From JBEKTY01 sp049515555 (GTDB taxonomy: Bacteria; Planctomycetota; Planctomycetia; Pirellulales; Thermoguttaceae), in NCBI GenBank assembly GCA_049515555.1, contig JBEKTY010000217.1, positions 1 through 11,259 on the forward strand: DNA of 11,259 bases. The letters are read 5' to 3'. Shown here piece by piece: positions 5,916 through 11,259 of the stretch. The notes below the pieces were generated by a model. That model saw nothing but the letters and a program-made list of their open reading frames with translations, was not told the DNA's origin and ran no database searches. Numbering within the stretch: position 1 is the first letter of the stretch; each line of letters begins with the position of its first letter. Made by a program: the position numbers and the translations under genes.

Positions 5916-7529
5916 TCAGGACGATAACAGGCGCAGTCGAATTTCGTCCAGGCACTGCTGTTTTCCGACCCGCCATTGGCGGAGCGTATCGCGATCGCGG
6001 ATGGTTACGGTGCCGTCGGCCATCGTCTGGCCGTCGACGGTAATGCAGAATGGGGTGCCCACCTCGTCCTGGCGGCGATAGCGGCGGCCGACGGCCCCCT
6101 TCTCGTCATAGAACACCGTAAGGTGCGGCTTCAACGCGGCGTAGATTTCCTTAGCCACCTCGGGCATGCCGTCTTTCTTGACCAGCGGGAAGACGGCCGC
6201 CTTGATAGGGGCCAGCCGCGGGTGCAGTTTCAGAAACACCCGCTTGGTCGGCTTGCCGTGTTCGTCGGGCACCTCGTCTTCGTTGTAGGCCTCGCACAGG
6301 AAGGCCAGGGTCGCCCGATCGGCCCCCGCCGAAGGCTCGATCACGTGCGGCACGTAGCGCTGTTGGGTCAGATCGTCGAAGTAGCTCAGGTCCTTGCCGC
6401 TGCCGCGGTGGCGGGGCTTGCCTTCGGCATCCTGCTGGACGACCAGTTGCTCGCCGCTGCGGACGAGTTTGCCTTCCATGTGGCTGCGCAGGTCGAAATC
6501 GCCGCGATGGGCCACGCCTTCCAGCTCGCCGAACTCGCCCGGCGCGAGGAATGGAAACGCATATTCGATGTCCGCCGTGCCCACCGAATAATGGCTCAAC
6601 TCGTCGGCCGAGTGGTCGCGGAGCCGCAGCCGCTGGCCCGCCAGGCCCAGGCTCAAGTACCACTGGTAGCGCCGGTCGCGCCAATACTGATACCACTGCC
6701 GCGACGTGTCGGCGTGGCAGAAGAACTCGATCTCCATCTGCTCGAACTCGCGGGAGCGAAAGGTGAAGTTCCGCGGCGTGATCTCATTGCGGAAGCTCTT
6801 GCCGATCTGGGCCACGCCGAAGGGGATCCGCACCCGCGTGCTATCCAGCACGTTCTTGAAGTTGACGAAGATTCCCTGGGCCGTTTCCGGGCGCAGGAAG
6901 GCGGCGTCTTCTTCGCCGCCCAGCGCGCCCACCACCGTTTTGAACATCAGGTTGAATTCTCGCGGCGGGGTGAGCGTGCCGGGGGTCTTGGCGTCGGGCC
7001 CCAGCACGGCGGCAAGATCGGCGACCGTGGTGAGCGAGAGCAGCTCCCCCTCCCAGTGCAGCTCGTCGGCGTTTTTGGCCCGCAGGTTGAACCACCGCAA
7101 TGCCTTCTGCCGCGTGTCATCGAGGGCCGCCTGGCCCACGGCCTCGGTGGCCACGAACACCCGCTGCCCCTTGGCCTCCACCCACCGGCCCTGGACCTGG
7201 TCGAAGCGATAGCGCCGCTTGGACTCGCGGCAATCGACCATTGAATCGTGGAACAGGTCGTAATGGCCCGAGCACTTCCAGACCTGCGGGTGCATGATGA
7301 TTGCGCAATCCAGGCCGGTCATTTCATAGGCCGCGGGTGCCCCGGGCGGGACCTCCAGCTCGTTATGCCCGGTGACCATGTCCCGCCACCAGGCCTCGCG
7401 GACGTTCCGCTTCAACTCGACGCCCATCGGGCCGTAGTCCCAGAACCCTTGCAGCCCGCCGTAGATCTCGCTGGACTGGAACAAGAATCCGCGCCGCTTG
7501 CACAGGGCGACCAACGCTTCCATTTCCAT
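5916..7529 (-). CDS. glyS: Glycine--tRNA ligase, single-chain dimeric type
   Basis: The product is 537 residues. It charges tRNA-Gly with glycine, using ATP, in the cytoplasm. It is the class II single-chain type, not the separate alpha/beta form. Visible features are the N-terminal block SSEIYGGLQGFWDYGPMG (19-36), RPETAQGIF (213-221), motif 2 FRNEITPRNFTFRSREFEQ (246-264), motif 3 EPSAGADRATLAFL (398-411), and a C-terminal anticodon-binding domain (about 440-537) with VGTPFCITVDGQT. Length fits the family. The frame stays open upstream to 7673, but those codons (HPALSRRERG and so on) come from an intergenic palindromic repeat, so ATG 7529 is chosen; ATG 7523 is an alternative. The ribosome site is weak. 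The gene stands alone, diverging from ubiE. Confidence 0.96.
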   Translation of the reverse strand: MEMEALVALCKRRGFLFQSSEIYGGLQGFWDYGPMGVELKRNVREAWWRDMVTGHNELEVPPGAPAAYEMTGLDCAIIMHPQVWKCSGHYDLFHDSMVDCRESKRRYRFDQVQGRWVEAKGQRVFVATEAVGQAALDDTRQKALRWFNLRAKNADELHWEGELLSLTTVADLAAVLGPDAKTPGTLTPPREFNLMFKTVVGALGGEEDAAFLRPETAQGIFVNFKNVLDSTRVRIPFGVAQIGKSFRNEITPRNFTFRSREFEQMEIEFFCHADTSRQWYQYWRDRRYQWYLSLGLAGQRLRLRDHSADELSHYSVGTADIEYAFPFLAPGEFGELEGVAHRGDFDLRSHMEGKLVRSGEQLVVQQDAEGKPRHRGSGKDLSYFDDLTQQRYVPHVIEPSAGADRATLAFLCEAYNEDEVPDEHGKPTKRVFLKLHPRLAPIKAAVFPLVKKDGMPEVAKEIYAALKPHLTVFYDEKGAVGRRYRRQDEVGTPFCITVDGQTMADGTVTIRDRDTLRQWRVGKQQCLDEIRLRLLSS

Positions 7530-7552
7530 AGTGATTTTTCCAGAGTAAGGTC

Positions 7553-7573
7553 CCCTCTCCCTCCGGGAGAGGG
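7553..7573. repeat. Short palindromic repeat upstream of glyS
   Basis: CCCTCTCCC (7553-7561) and GGGAGAGGG (7565-7573) form a 9-bp stem with a three-base loop, followed by CAGGGTGAGGG. This is the core of a palindromic repeat seen in many bacterial genomes. It begins 24 bases before the glyS start and gives the false N-terminal extension of that frame. Confidence 0.75.
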
Positions 7574-7665
7574 CAGGGTGAGGGCCTTCACGGGCCGACG
7601 CCCCCCTGCCATCTCCCGAACGGTGACAAGGACGAACTTGTAACCATCTTATCGCCCTTGGGCCA

Positions 7666-7696
7666 AGCCGCAAGCGGCTGGCAGGGTCGCGACCCT
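7666..7696. repeat. Two adjacent palindromes in the glyS-ubiE spacer
   Basis: AGCCGC-AA-GCGGCT (7666-7679) is followed four bases... directly after a short GGC by the perfect 14-base palindrome AGGGTCGCGACCCT (7683-7696). They look like parts of one composite dispersed repeat. The spacer between the divergent glyS and ubiE starts (7530-7793) is built almost wholly of such elements plus one TATAAT. Confidence 0.65.
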
Positions 7697-7718
7697 ACGT
7701 CGCGCCCCAGACTGAGTC

Positions 7719-7724
7719 TATAAT
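7719..7724 (+). promoter_or_regulatory. Candidate -10 element for ubiE
   Basis: A perfect TATAAT on the plus strand lies 70 bases before the ubiE ATG, between two palindromic repeats. No good -35 sequence is found at the usual distance. It is the best promoter candidate for ubiE; the leader would then contain the 29-bp repeat and the heptamer array. Confidence 0.4.
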
Positions 7725-7742
7725 TAACGGCTCCGTCCCGGC

Positions 7743-7771
7743 CCGGCGGCTGTTAGCCGTCGGCTAATCCC
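7743..7771. repeat. 29-bp inverted repeat, left copy (flanks ubiE)
   Basis: The element starts with CCGGCGGCTGTTAGCCG (7743-7759), whose exact reverse complement is at 8563-8579. Extended inward to 29 bases, it matches the reverse complement of 8551-8579 at 26 positions. The left copy forms a small hairpin by itself (CGGCT-GTT-AGCCG, 7747-7759). The pair encloses ubiE together with short tandem repeats on each side. Confidence 0.8.
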
Positions 7772-7792
7772 CAACCCCCAACCCCTAATCCC
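7765..7792 (+). repeat. Four C-rich heptamers abutting the ubiE start
   Basis: The units are TAATCCC, CAACCCC, CAACCCC and TAATCCC, followed by one C and then the ATG at 7794. The sequence resembles the octamer array upstream of hldE (CAACCCCT), but with a period of seven. It leaves no purine-rich ribosome binding site before ubiE. Confidence 0.75.
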
Positions 7793-7793
7793 C

Positions 7794-8534
7794 ATGAGCG
7801 CCGACGCCAAATCTCCGGAGCGGGTTCGCCGCATGTTCGGCCAGATCGCCCGGCGCTACGATCTGCTGAACCACCTGCTTTCGCTGGGGATCGACGTCCG
7901 CTGGCGGCGGCGGACGGTGCGGCTGGTGCCGCCGGCCGACGATCCGGCGCCGATCCTGGACGTCTGCACGGGGACGGCGGACCTGGCCCTGGCCTACGGG
8001 CGGGCCCGGCCCGCCGGGCGGATCGTGGGCACCGACTTCTGCCGGCCCATGCTGGCCCTGGCCCGCGATAAGTGCCGCCGCGCGGCCCACGGCGGCCGGA
8101 TCGCCCTGGTCGAGGCCGACGCCCTGCAATTGCCCTTTCCGGACGACACGTTCCAGATCGTGTGCGTGGCCTTCGGGCTGCGAAATCTGAGCGACACGGA
8201 GCGGGGCCTCGTCGAAATGACGCGGGTCTGCCGCCCCGGCGGCCGCGTGGCCGTCCTGGAATTCTCGATGCCCCGCCGCCCGCTCCTGGCGGCCGTCTAT
8301 GCCTGGTATTTCCACCGCCTGCTGCCGCGGATCGGCCAGACGCTGGCACGCAATCGCTCGGCGGCTTACAATTATCTTCCGGCCAGCGTGAGCCGGTTTC
8401 CCCAGGCCGGGGCGCTGGCCGAGCGGATGCGGGCCGCCGGACTGGCCGAGGTCGGCTTCCGGGGGCTCACCGCCGGCGTGGTTACGCTGTACGTGGGCCG
8501 CAAACCGCAGATGCAAAGGGGGTTGAGGGGATAA
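7794..8534 (+). CDS. ubiE: UbiE/MenG family quinone C-methyltransferase
   Basis: The product is 246 residues, the usual length for this family. It transfers a methyl group from S-adenosylmethionine to demethylmenaquinone (or the ubiquinone precursor) at the end of quinone synthesis. Seen motifs are the N-terminal signature FGQIARRYDLLNHLLSLGID (15-34), SAM motif I LDVCTGTADLAL (55-66), the acidic D81, EADALQLPF (107-115), FGLRNLSD (127-134), RPGGRVAVLEFS (147-158) and the C-terminal signature YNYLPASVSRFP (192-203). Planctomycetes generally use menaquinone, so menG is the likely physiological role. No Shine-Dalgarno sequence is present; C-rich heptamers abut the ATG. The last residues, QRGLRG, and the stop codon are encoded by inverted octamer repeats, so the native C-terminus may have been altered. 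hldE follows 205 bases downstream on the same strand. Confidence 0.93.
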   Translation: MSADAKSPERVRRMFGQIARRYDLLNHLLSLGIDVRWRRRTVRLVPPADDPAPILDVCTGTADLALAYGRARPAGRIVGTDFCRPMLALARDKCRRAAHGGRIALVEADALQLPFPDDTFQIVCVAFGLRNLSDTERGLVEMTRVCRPGGRVAVLEFSMPRRPLLAAVYAWYFHRLLPRIGQTLARNRSAAYNYLPASVSRFPQAGALAERMRAAGLAEVGFRGLTAGVVTLYVGRKPQMQRGLRG

Positions 8535-8558
8535 GGGGATCAGGGGATAAGGGAGTAG
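8519..8558 (-). repeat. Five octamers in inverted orientation, overlapping the 3' end of ubiE
   Basis: The plus-strand units are GGGGTTGA, GGGGATAA, GGGGATCA, GGGGATAA and the degenerate GGGAGTAG. GGGGTTGA is the exact reverse complement of the TCAACCCC register of the octamer array at 8618-8689. The first two units encode the last residues and stop codon of UbiE. Confidence 0.8.
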
Positions 8559-8579
8559 TCGGCGGCTAACAGCCGCCGG
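8551..8579. repeat. 29-bp inverted repeat, right copy (flanks ubiE)
   Basis: This is the inverted partner of 7743-7771 (26 of 29 positions, 17 of them a perfect run). It forms its own hairpin: CGGCGGCT (8560-8567), a three-base loop, then AGCCGCCG (8571-8578). It lies 16 bases past the ubiE stop codon, between the G-rich and C-rich octamer arrays. Confidence 0.8.
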
Positions 8580-8617
8580 ACGCTGAAACCACGGAGGACA
8601 ACCAGACGTAACGCCCC

Positions 8618-8721
8618 CAACCCCTCAACCCCTCAACCCCTCAACCCCTCAACCCCTCAACCCCTCAACCCCTCAACCCCTCAACCCCTAAATCCCTAAA
8701 TCCCCAAATCCCTAAATCCCT
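8618..8721 (+). repeat. Tandem octamer array (13 units) in the hldE leader
   Basis: Nine perfect copies of CAACCCCT (8618-8689) are followed without a break in phase by four units of AAATCCCT (8690-8721), the second ending in C. The array is 104 bases with an exact 8-base period. It has no spacers, so it is not a CRISPR. It ends 18 bases before the hldE ATG. Copy number is likely to vary by replication slippage. Confidence 0.95.
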
Positions 8722-8739
8722 TTCAAGGACCGGACACGG

Positions 8740-10233
8740 ATGTCCACTGCTTTGACGACGCTGCTGGAGCGCGACCTTCGCCCGCGGATCATGCTCGTGG
8801 GCGACGTGATGTTGGATCGTTACGTGTGGGGCAACGTCGAGCGGATCAGCCCCGAGGCCCCCATTCCCATTCTGCGAACCGGCCGGCAGGAACACCGCTT
8901 GGGCGGGGCCGGCAGCGTGGCCTCGATGCTCGCCGCCCTGGGGGCCGAAACCATCCTCGCCGCCGTGGTCGGCGACGACGACGAGGGCCGCGTGGTCCGC
9001 CAACTGCTCGATAACATCGACGTCAACAGCCGCCTGGTGCTCCCGGTCGCCGGCCGCCCGACGACCCTCAAGGAGCGCCTCCTGGGATGCGCCCAGCAGC
9101 GCGATCCGCACCAGATGATCCGCGTCGACCGCGAAACCGACGACCCAATCGCCGCCGAAACGCTGGACCTGCTCCTGGCCGGCATCGCCCGCTCGCTCGA
9201 CGAGATCGACCTGGTGCTGGTGAGCGACTACAACAAGGGCGTGTGCCGGGGCGAAATGTTCCCCCGCCTGGTGAAACTGGCCCGGGCGGCGGGCGTGCCC
9301 GTCGTGGCCGACCCGGTCAAGGACGCCGATTATCATCGCTACGCGGGCTGTGCCTGGATTACGCCCAACCGGGCCGAGGCGGGGCGGGCCCTGGGTACCC
9401 GCATCACCGCCCCGCAGGAAGCCCTCGACGCCGCCCGCCGATTGCTCGATTTCGGACTGGATGCCGTGCTGGTCACGCTCGACCGCGACGGCATGGCCTG
9501 GGCCGACCGCTCCGGCCAGGCCCGCCTGTTCCCCGCCCGGCCGCGGCAGGTGTGCGATATCACCGGCGCCGGCGACATGGTGCTGGCCGTGCTGGGCTAC
9601 CTGCTGGCCGCCGGCTCGGACCCCGCCGCGGCCATCGAGGCCGCCAACGTCGCCGGCGGGCTGGAGGTCGAGCGGCTGGGCGTGGTGCCGCTGGCCCGCC
9701 GCGAAATCCTGGCCGAGCTGGCACACGGCGGCCAGCCCGGCGCCAAGATCCTCTCCCTCGAGCGGCTCGATGCCACGTTGCGCCAGCTACGCCTGGCCGG
9801 CCAGCGAATCGTCATGACCAACGGCTGCTTCGACTTGCTCCATCCCGGGCACGTCGCCTCGCTACAAGAAGCCCGCCAACAGGGCGACTGCCTGCTGGTG
9901 GCCGTCAATAGCGACCGGGGCGTCCGCCAGATCAAGGGGCCGGGCCGGCCCATCGTCGACCAGCAAGGCCGCGCCGAAATGCTGGCCGCGTTGGCCTGCG
10001 TCGATTACGTAGTCATCTTCGACGACCCCAGCGTCGCCTCACTGGTGGCCCAGGTGCTCCCCGACGTGCTGGTCAAAGCCGACCAGTACAGCCTCCCAGA
10101 GGTCGTGGGCCACAAGTCGGTGCTGCAAAGCGGCGGGCAAGTCGTCTCCGTGCCCACCCGGCCACAGTATTCCACCACGGCGCTGATCGAGAAGATCCGC
10201 AAAGTCCCGCTCCGCAAGCGCAGCGCCGCGTGA
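8740..10233 (+). CDS. hldE: Bifunctional heptose 7-phosphate kinase / heptose 1-phosphate adenylyltransferase
   Basis: The product is 497 residues, close to the usual length. The N-terminal ribokinase-like domain (about 1-330) phosphorylates D-glycero-beta-D-manno-heptose 7-phosphate. It shows GDVMLDRYVWG (21-31), GGAGSVASMLAALGA, SDYNKG, ADPVKD, TPNRAEA and the GAGD box with catalytic D279 (276-279). The C-terminal nucleotidyltransferase domain (about 350-490) adds AMP and shows TNGCFDLLHPGH with the HxGH motif at 368-371, followed by VNSD. The product, ADP-heptose after phosphatase and epimerase steps, feeds the LPS inner core. Those partner genes are not in the window. The start is ATG 8740 with AAGGA (8725-8729) ten bases upstream or GGA five bases upstream. 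The leader holds the 13-unit octamer array. Confidence 0.95.
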   Translation: MSTALTTLLERDLRPRIMLVGDVMLDRYVWGNVERISPEAPIPILRTGRQEHRLGGAGSVASMLAALGAETILAAVVGDDDEGRVVRQLLDNIDVNSRLVLPVAGRPTTLKERLLGCAQQRDPHQMIRVDRETDDPIAAETLDLLLAGIARSLDEIDLVLVSDYNKGVCRGEMFPRLVKLARAAGVPVVADPVKDADYHRYAGCAWITPNRAEAGRALGTRITAPQEALDAARRLLDFGLDAVLVTLDRDGMAWADRSGQARLFPARPRQVCDITGAGDMVLAVLGYLLAAGSDPAAAIEAANVAGGLEVERLGVVPLARREILAELAHGGQPGAKILSLERLDATLRQLRLAGQRIVMTNGCFDLLHPGHVASLQEARQQGDCLLVAVNSDRGVRQIKGPGRPIVDQQGRAEMLAALACVDYVVIFDDPSVASLVAQVLPDVLVKADQYSLPEVVGHKSVLQSGGQVVSVPTRPQYSTTALIEKIRKVPLRKRSAA

Positions 10234-10284
10234 TCGGGCTTTCGATGTGAGGACCGGCGAATCAATTAGTGTCGCGCCCTCTGA

Positions 10285-10366
10285 CGTATTCCTCTCGCTC
10301 CGCGAGAGGGCTCAACAGACACACAATATCATCTCTTCCGGCCTCACGCGGAGCGTGAGGAATACG
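10285..10366. repeat. Nested palindromic element between hldE and the XRE gene
   Basis: Outer arms 10285-10304 and 10347-10366 are complementary at 19 of 20 positions around a 42-base centre. Each side also folds by itself: CCTCTCGC/GCGAGAGG (10291-10309) and CCTCACGC/GCGTGAGG (10342-10360), each with an 8-bp stem and three-base loop. It can therefore take one long or two short hairpin forms. It lies between convergent genes, so it may act as a two-way transcript end, though no T-run follows. Nothing else was seen in 10234-10420. Confidence 0.85.
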
Positions 10367-10420
10367 ATAGTAACTGATTCCCGGCCATGAGCCTCCGGCC
10401 ACCCGGGGCGGTGTGGGCCT

Positions 10421-10786
10421 TCAGAACAATTGCAGTTCCGTTGTTCTCGCCCCAGCGCGGTGCGGCGCGGAAAACCCCGCAACGCCAAACTGCTTCAGCC
10501 GCACTGCCTGCTTCGGAAAGCGCGCCACGATCTCCAGTTCGCCGCCCAACGCCTTGACAATCTTGCGCAGCGTCGAGACTTGGATGTCGGACTGCTTCTC
10601 CAGCTTCGAAAGGCTGGGCTGCCTTATCCCCAGCGTTGCGGCCAACTCCCGCTGGCTCTTGCCCGCCAGGCGGCGGATCTCGCTCAGCAACAGGTCTGCC
10701 AGCAGTTCCCGCGTGGGGCGGGCCGCCCGCCGACGCGTACGCTCGCTCGTCGTCCGCCGCACCAGCTCGTCGAATGACTTGGCCAT
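10421..10786 (-). CDS. XRE-family helix-turn-helix regulator, antitoxin-like, apparently solitary
   Basis: The product is 121 residues from ATG 10786 (MAKSFDELVRRTTSERTRRR). The frame continues upstream to 10909, but there it runs through the neighbouring remnant and is not coding-like. Residues about 36-92 form an XRE helix-turn-helix, with SQRELAATLGIRQPSLSKLE as the recognition region and STLRKIVKALGGELEIVARFP after it, a form common among HigA-like antitoxins. The tail (about 98-121) shows no recognisable domain. No intact RelE/HigB-type toxin gene is next to it. Behind it, 41 bases away on the same strand, lies a degraded PIN-like gene. It probably binds the palindromic DNA just upstream of its start and represses itself. 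Its function as an antitoxin is inferred. Confidence 0.8.
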   Translation of the reverse strand: MAKSFDELVRRTTSERTRRRAARPTRELLADLLLSEIRRLAGKSQRELAATLGIRQPSLSKLEKQSDIQVSTLRKIVKALGGELEIVARFPKQAVRLKQFGVAGFSAPHRAGARTTELQLF

Positions 10787-10794
10787 TCTGTTTT

Positions 10795-10822
10795 GCCTAT
10801 GCTGGAATGATAACCTATAGGC
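10795..10822. promoter_or_regulatory. Candidate operator/promoter of the XRE gene
   Basis: The 8-base palindrome CCTATAGG (10814-10821) is the centre of TGATAACCTATAGG (10808-10821), which looks like one and a half arms of a larger dyad whose other arm is missing. GCCTAT (10795-10800) and ATAGGC (10817-10822) also form an inverted pair. On the minus strand TATCAT (five of six matches to TATAAT) lies within the dyad, about 20 bases before ATG 10786. Autoregulated XRE regulators usually bind such sites; here binding is inferred. Confidence 0.35.
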
Positions 10823-10827
10823 GAGCG

Positions 10828-11160
10828 TCAGGAATCGTGAAACTGTCCCGGACAAAGGAACTTGATTCGCACACCACAGTTTGCCAGCGGTTTTCGGTGG
10901 TCCCACCAATCTTGGTCAACCGCATTCAATACCTCGGGATCGCTCGTGCTTCCAAGTGCGACTGCCACGAACTTCCTGTCCTTCGAGTGAAAGCCACGAA
11001 GAGCGGGATCGGTTGGGAACTCAACGTAGTCATCCCCGCCGCTTCCCCGGGGATGAATCTCAACCCGCTCGCACAGGCCAGCGTTCGCCTGGTTTTACCA
11101 AACCCACTTTAAGAGAACATTTCCAAATCCGGGTTGGCCAGGGCGATTGCGCCATACTGG
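10828..11160 (-). pseudogene. Degraded PIN-like protein gene, 5' part missing and an in-frame stop
   Basis: A minus-strand frame of 88 codons ends at TGA 10828. It contains GGDDYVEFPTDPALRGF, DRKFVAVALG and NAVDQDWWDHR, a pattern I know from a small PIN-like protein family in which these Asp residues would be part of the metal-binding site. This recognition is from memory. The same frame contains a TAA at 11095-11097. Beyond it, still in frame, GQPGFGNVLLKWVW continues the resemblance up to about 11160, so a single nonsense codon splits the gene. Further upstream the frame stays open to an ATG at 11250, but the residues there do not resemble a PIN N-terminus and the expected early Asp (VVDTN-like) is absent. 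No good start codon follows the TAA. The PIN-type RNase activity is presumably lost. It precedes the XRE gene by 41 bases, like a toxin upstream of an antitoxin. Confidence 0.6.
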
Positions 11161-11173
11161 GTAATCTGGTATG

Positions 11174-11257
11174 AATGGGGCATTGCGATTCGCGGTATCT
11201 GCCGGAGGGTTTCCGGGGCGCGAGTTGCGGCAGATCAGGAAGGTCGCCATGCCCAAG
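11174..11257. repeat. Imperfect inverted repeat at the right edge
   Basis: Segments 11174-11206 and 11225-11257 are complementary at 21 of 33 positions around an 18-base centre, with an 8-bp core (ATCTGCCG with CGGCAGAT) and GGGCAT with ATGCCC near the ends. The window ends here, so the full element cannot be judged. It lies just where the PIN-like resemblance stops. No gene is recognised in this stretch. Confidence 0.35.
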
Positions 11258-11259
11258 AA

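Noticed and set aside
5976..7244. Plus-strand open frame of 422 codons
   Set aside because: It is the antisense shadow of glyS, whose product has all class II synthetase motifs.
7530..7673. N-terminal extension of GlyRS from an upstream start
   Set aside because: The added codons come from a palindromic intergenic repeat and are not part of the synthetase family; the conserved protein begins at ATG 7529.
8618..8721. CRISPR array or telomere-like end
   Set aside because: The octamers are contiguous with no spacers, and genes continue on both sides, so it is an internal simple tandem repeat.
8665..9726. Minus-strand open frame of 353 codons
   Set aside because: It is antisense to hldE and would read through the octamer array; composition is His/Gly/Gln-rich and no family is recognisable.
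10636..11112. Plus-strand frame of 158 codons over the XRE start and the PIN-like remnant
   Set aside because: The minus-strand frames give recognisable XRE and PIN-like motifs; the plus frame has none.

Overview
The window reads as chromosomal DNA of a GC-rich planctomycete, most likely of the Pirellulales or a near relative. The reasons are two tandem DUF1559 proteins with prepilin-type N-termini and H-X9-DG C-termini, a secreted protein with autotransporter-associated repeats, a Tyr/Gly-rich exported protein, a single-chain glycyl-tRNA synthetase, and intergenic spaces full of palindromic and short tandem repeats. This assignment is inferred from gene content. No rRNA, tRNA, CRISPR array or complete insertion sequence was seen.

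Layout. Positions 1-117 hold a possible minus-strand promoter and the first codons of a gene that runs off the left edge. From 3349 down to 118 there is a minus-strand block: DUF1559 copy B (2264-3349), an intrinsic terminator (2156-2200), DUF1559 copy A (1049-2131) and, coupled to it, an autotransporter-repeat protein that stops in mid-repeat (118-1041). A strong hairpin (3502-3573) separates this block from a small lipoprotein (3592-3945). A 468-base divergent spacer with a 19-bp perfect inverted repeat precedes a zinc-ribbon membrane protein on the plus strand (4414-5196). Its 3' end overlaps a Tyr/Gly-rich secreted protein on the minus strand (5156-5854). glyS follows on the minus strand (5916-7529).

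The right half has two plus-strand housekeeping genes: ubiE/menG (7794-8534, quinone methylation) and hldE (8740-10233, ADP-heptose synthesis for LPS). Both have unusual leaders made of short C-rich tandem repeats: heptamers before ubiE and thirteen octamers before hldE. Inverted octamers also encode the C-terminus of UbiE, and a 29-bp imperfect inverted repeat brackets the whole ubiE gene. Downstream lie a nested palindromic element (10285-10366), a solitary XRE regulator (10421-10786), and behind it a degraded gene resembling the C-terminal half of a small PIN-like protein, with an in-frame stop codon and no recognisable N-terminus.

Together these are cell-surface and secretion genes plus core metabolism, not one dedicated pathway. 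I found no convincing new multi-gene system. The most unusual feature is the repeat architecture around ubiE and hldE. The next most interesting are the terminator placed in the leader of the second DUF1559 gene and the broken PIN/XRE pair.
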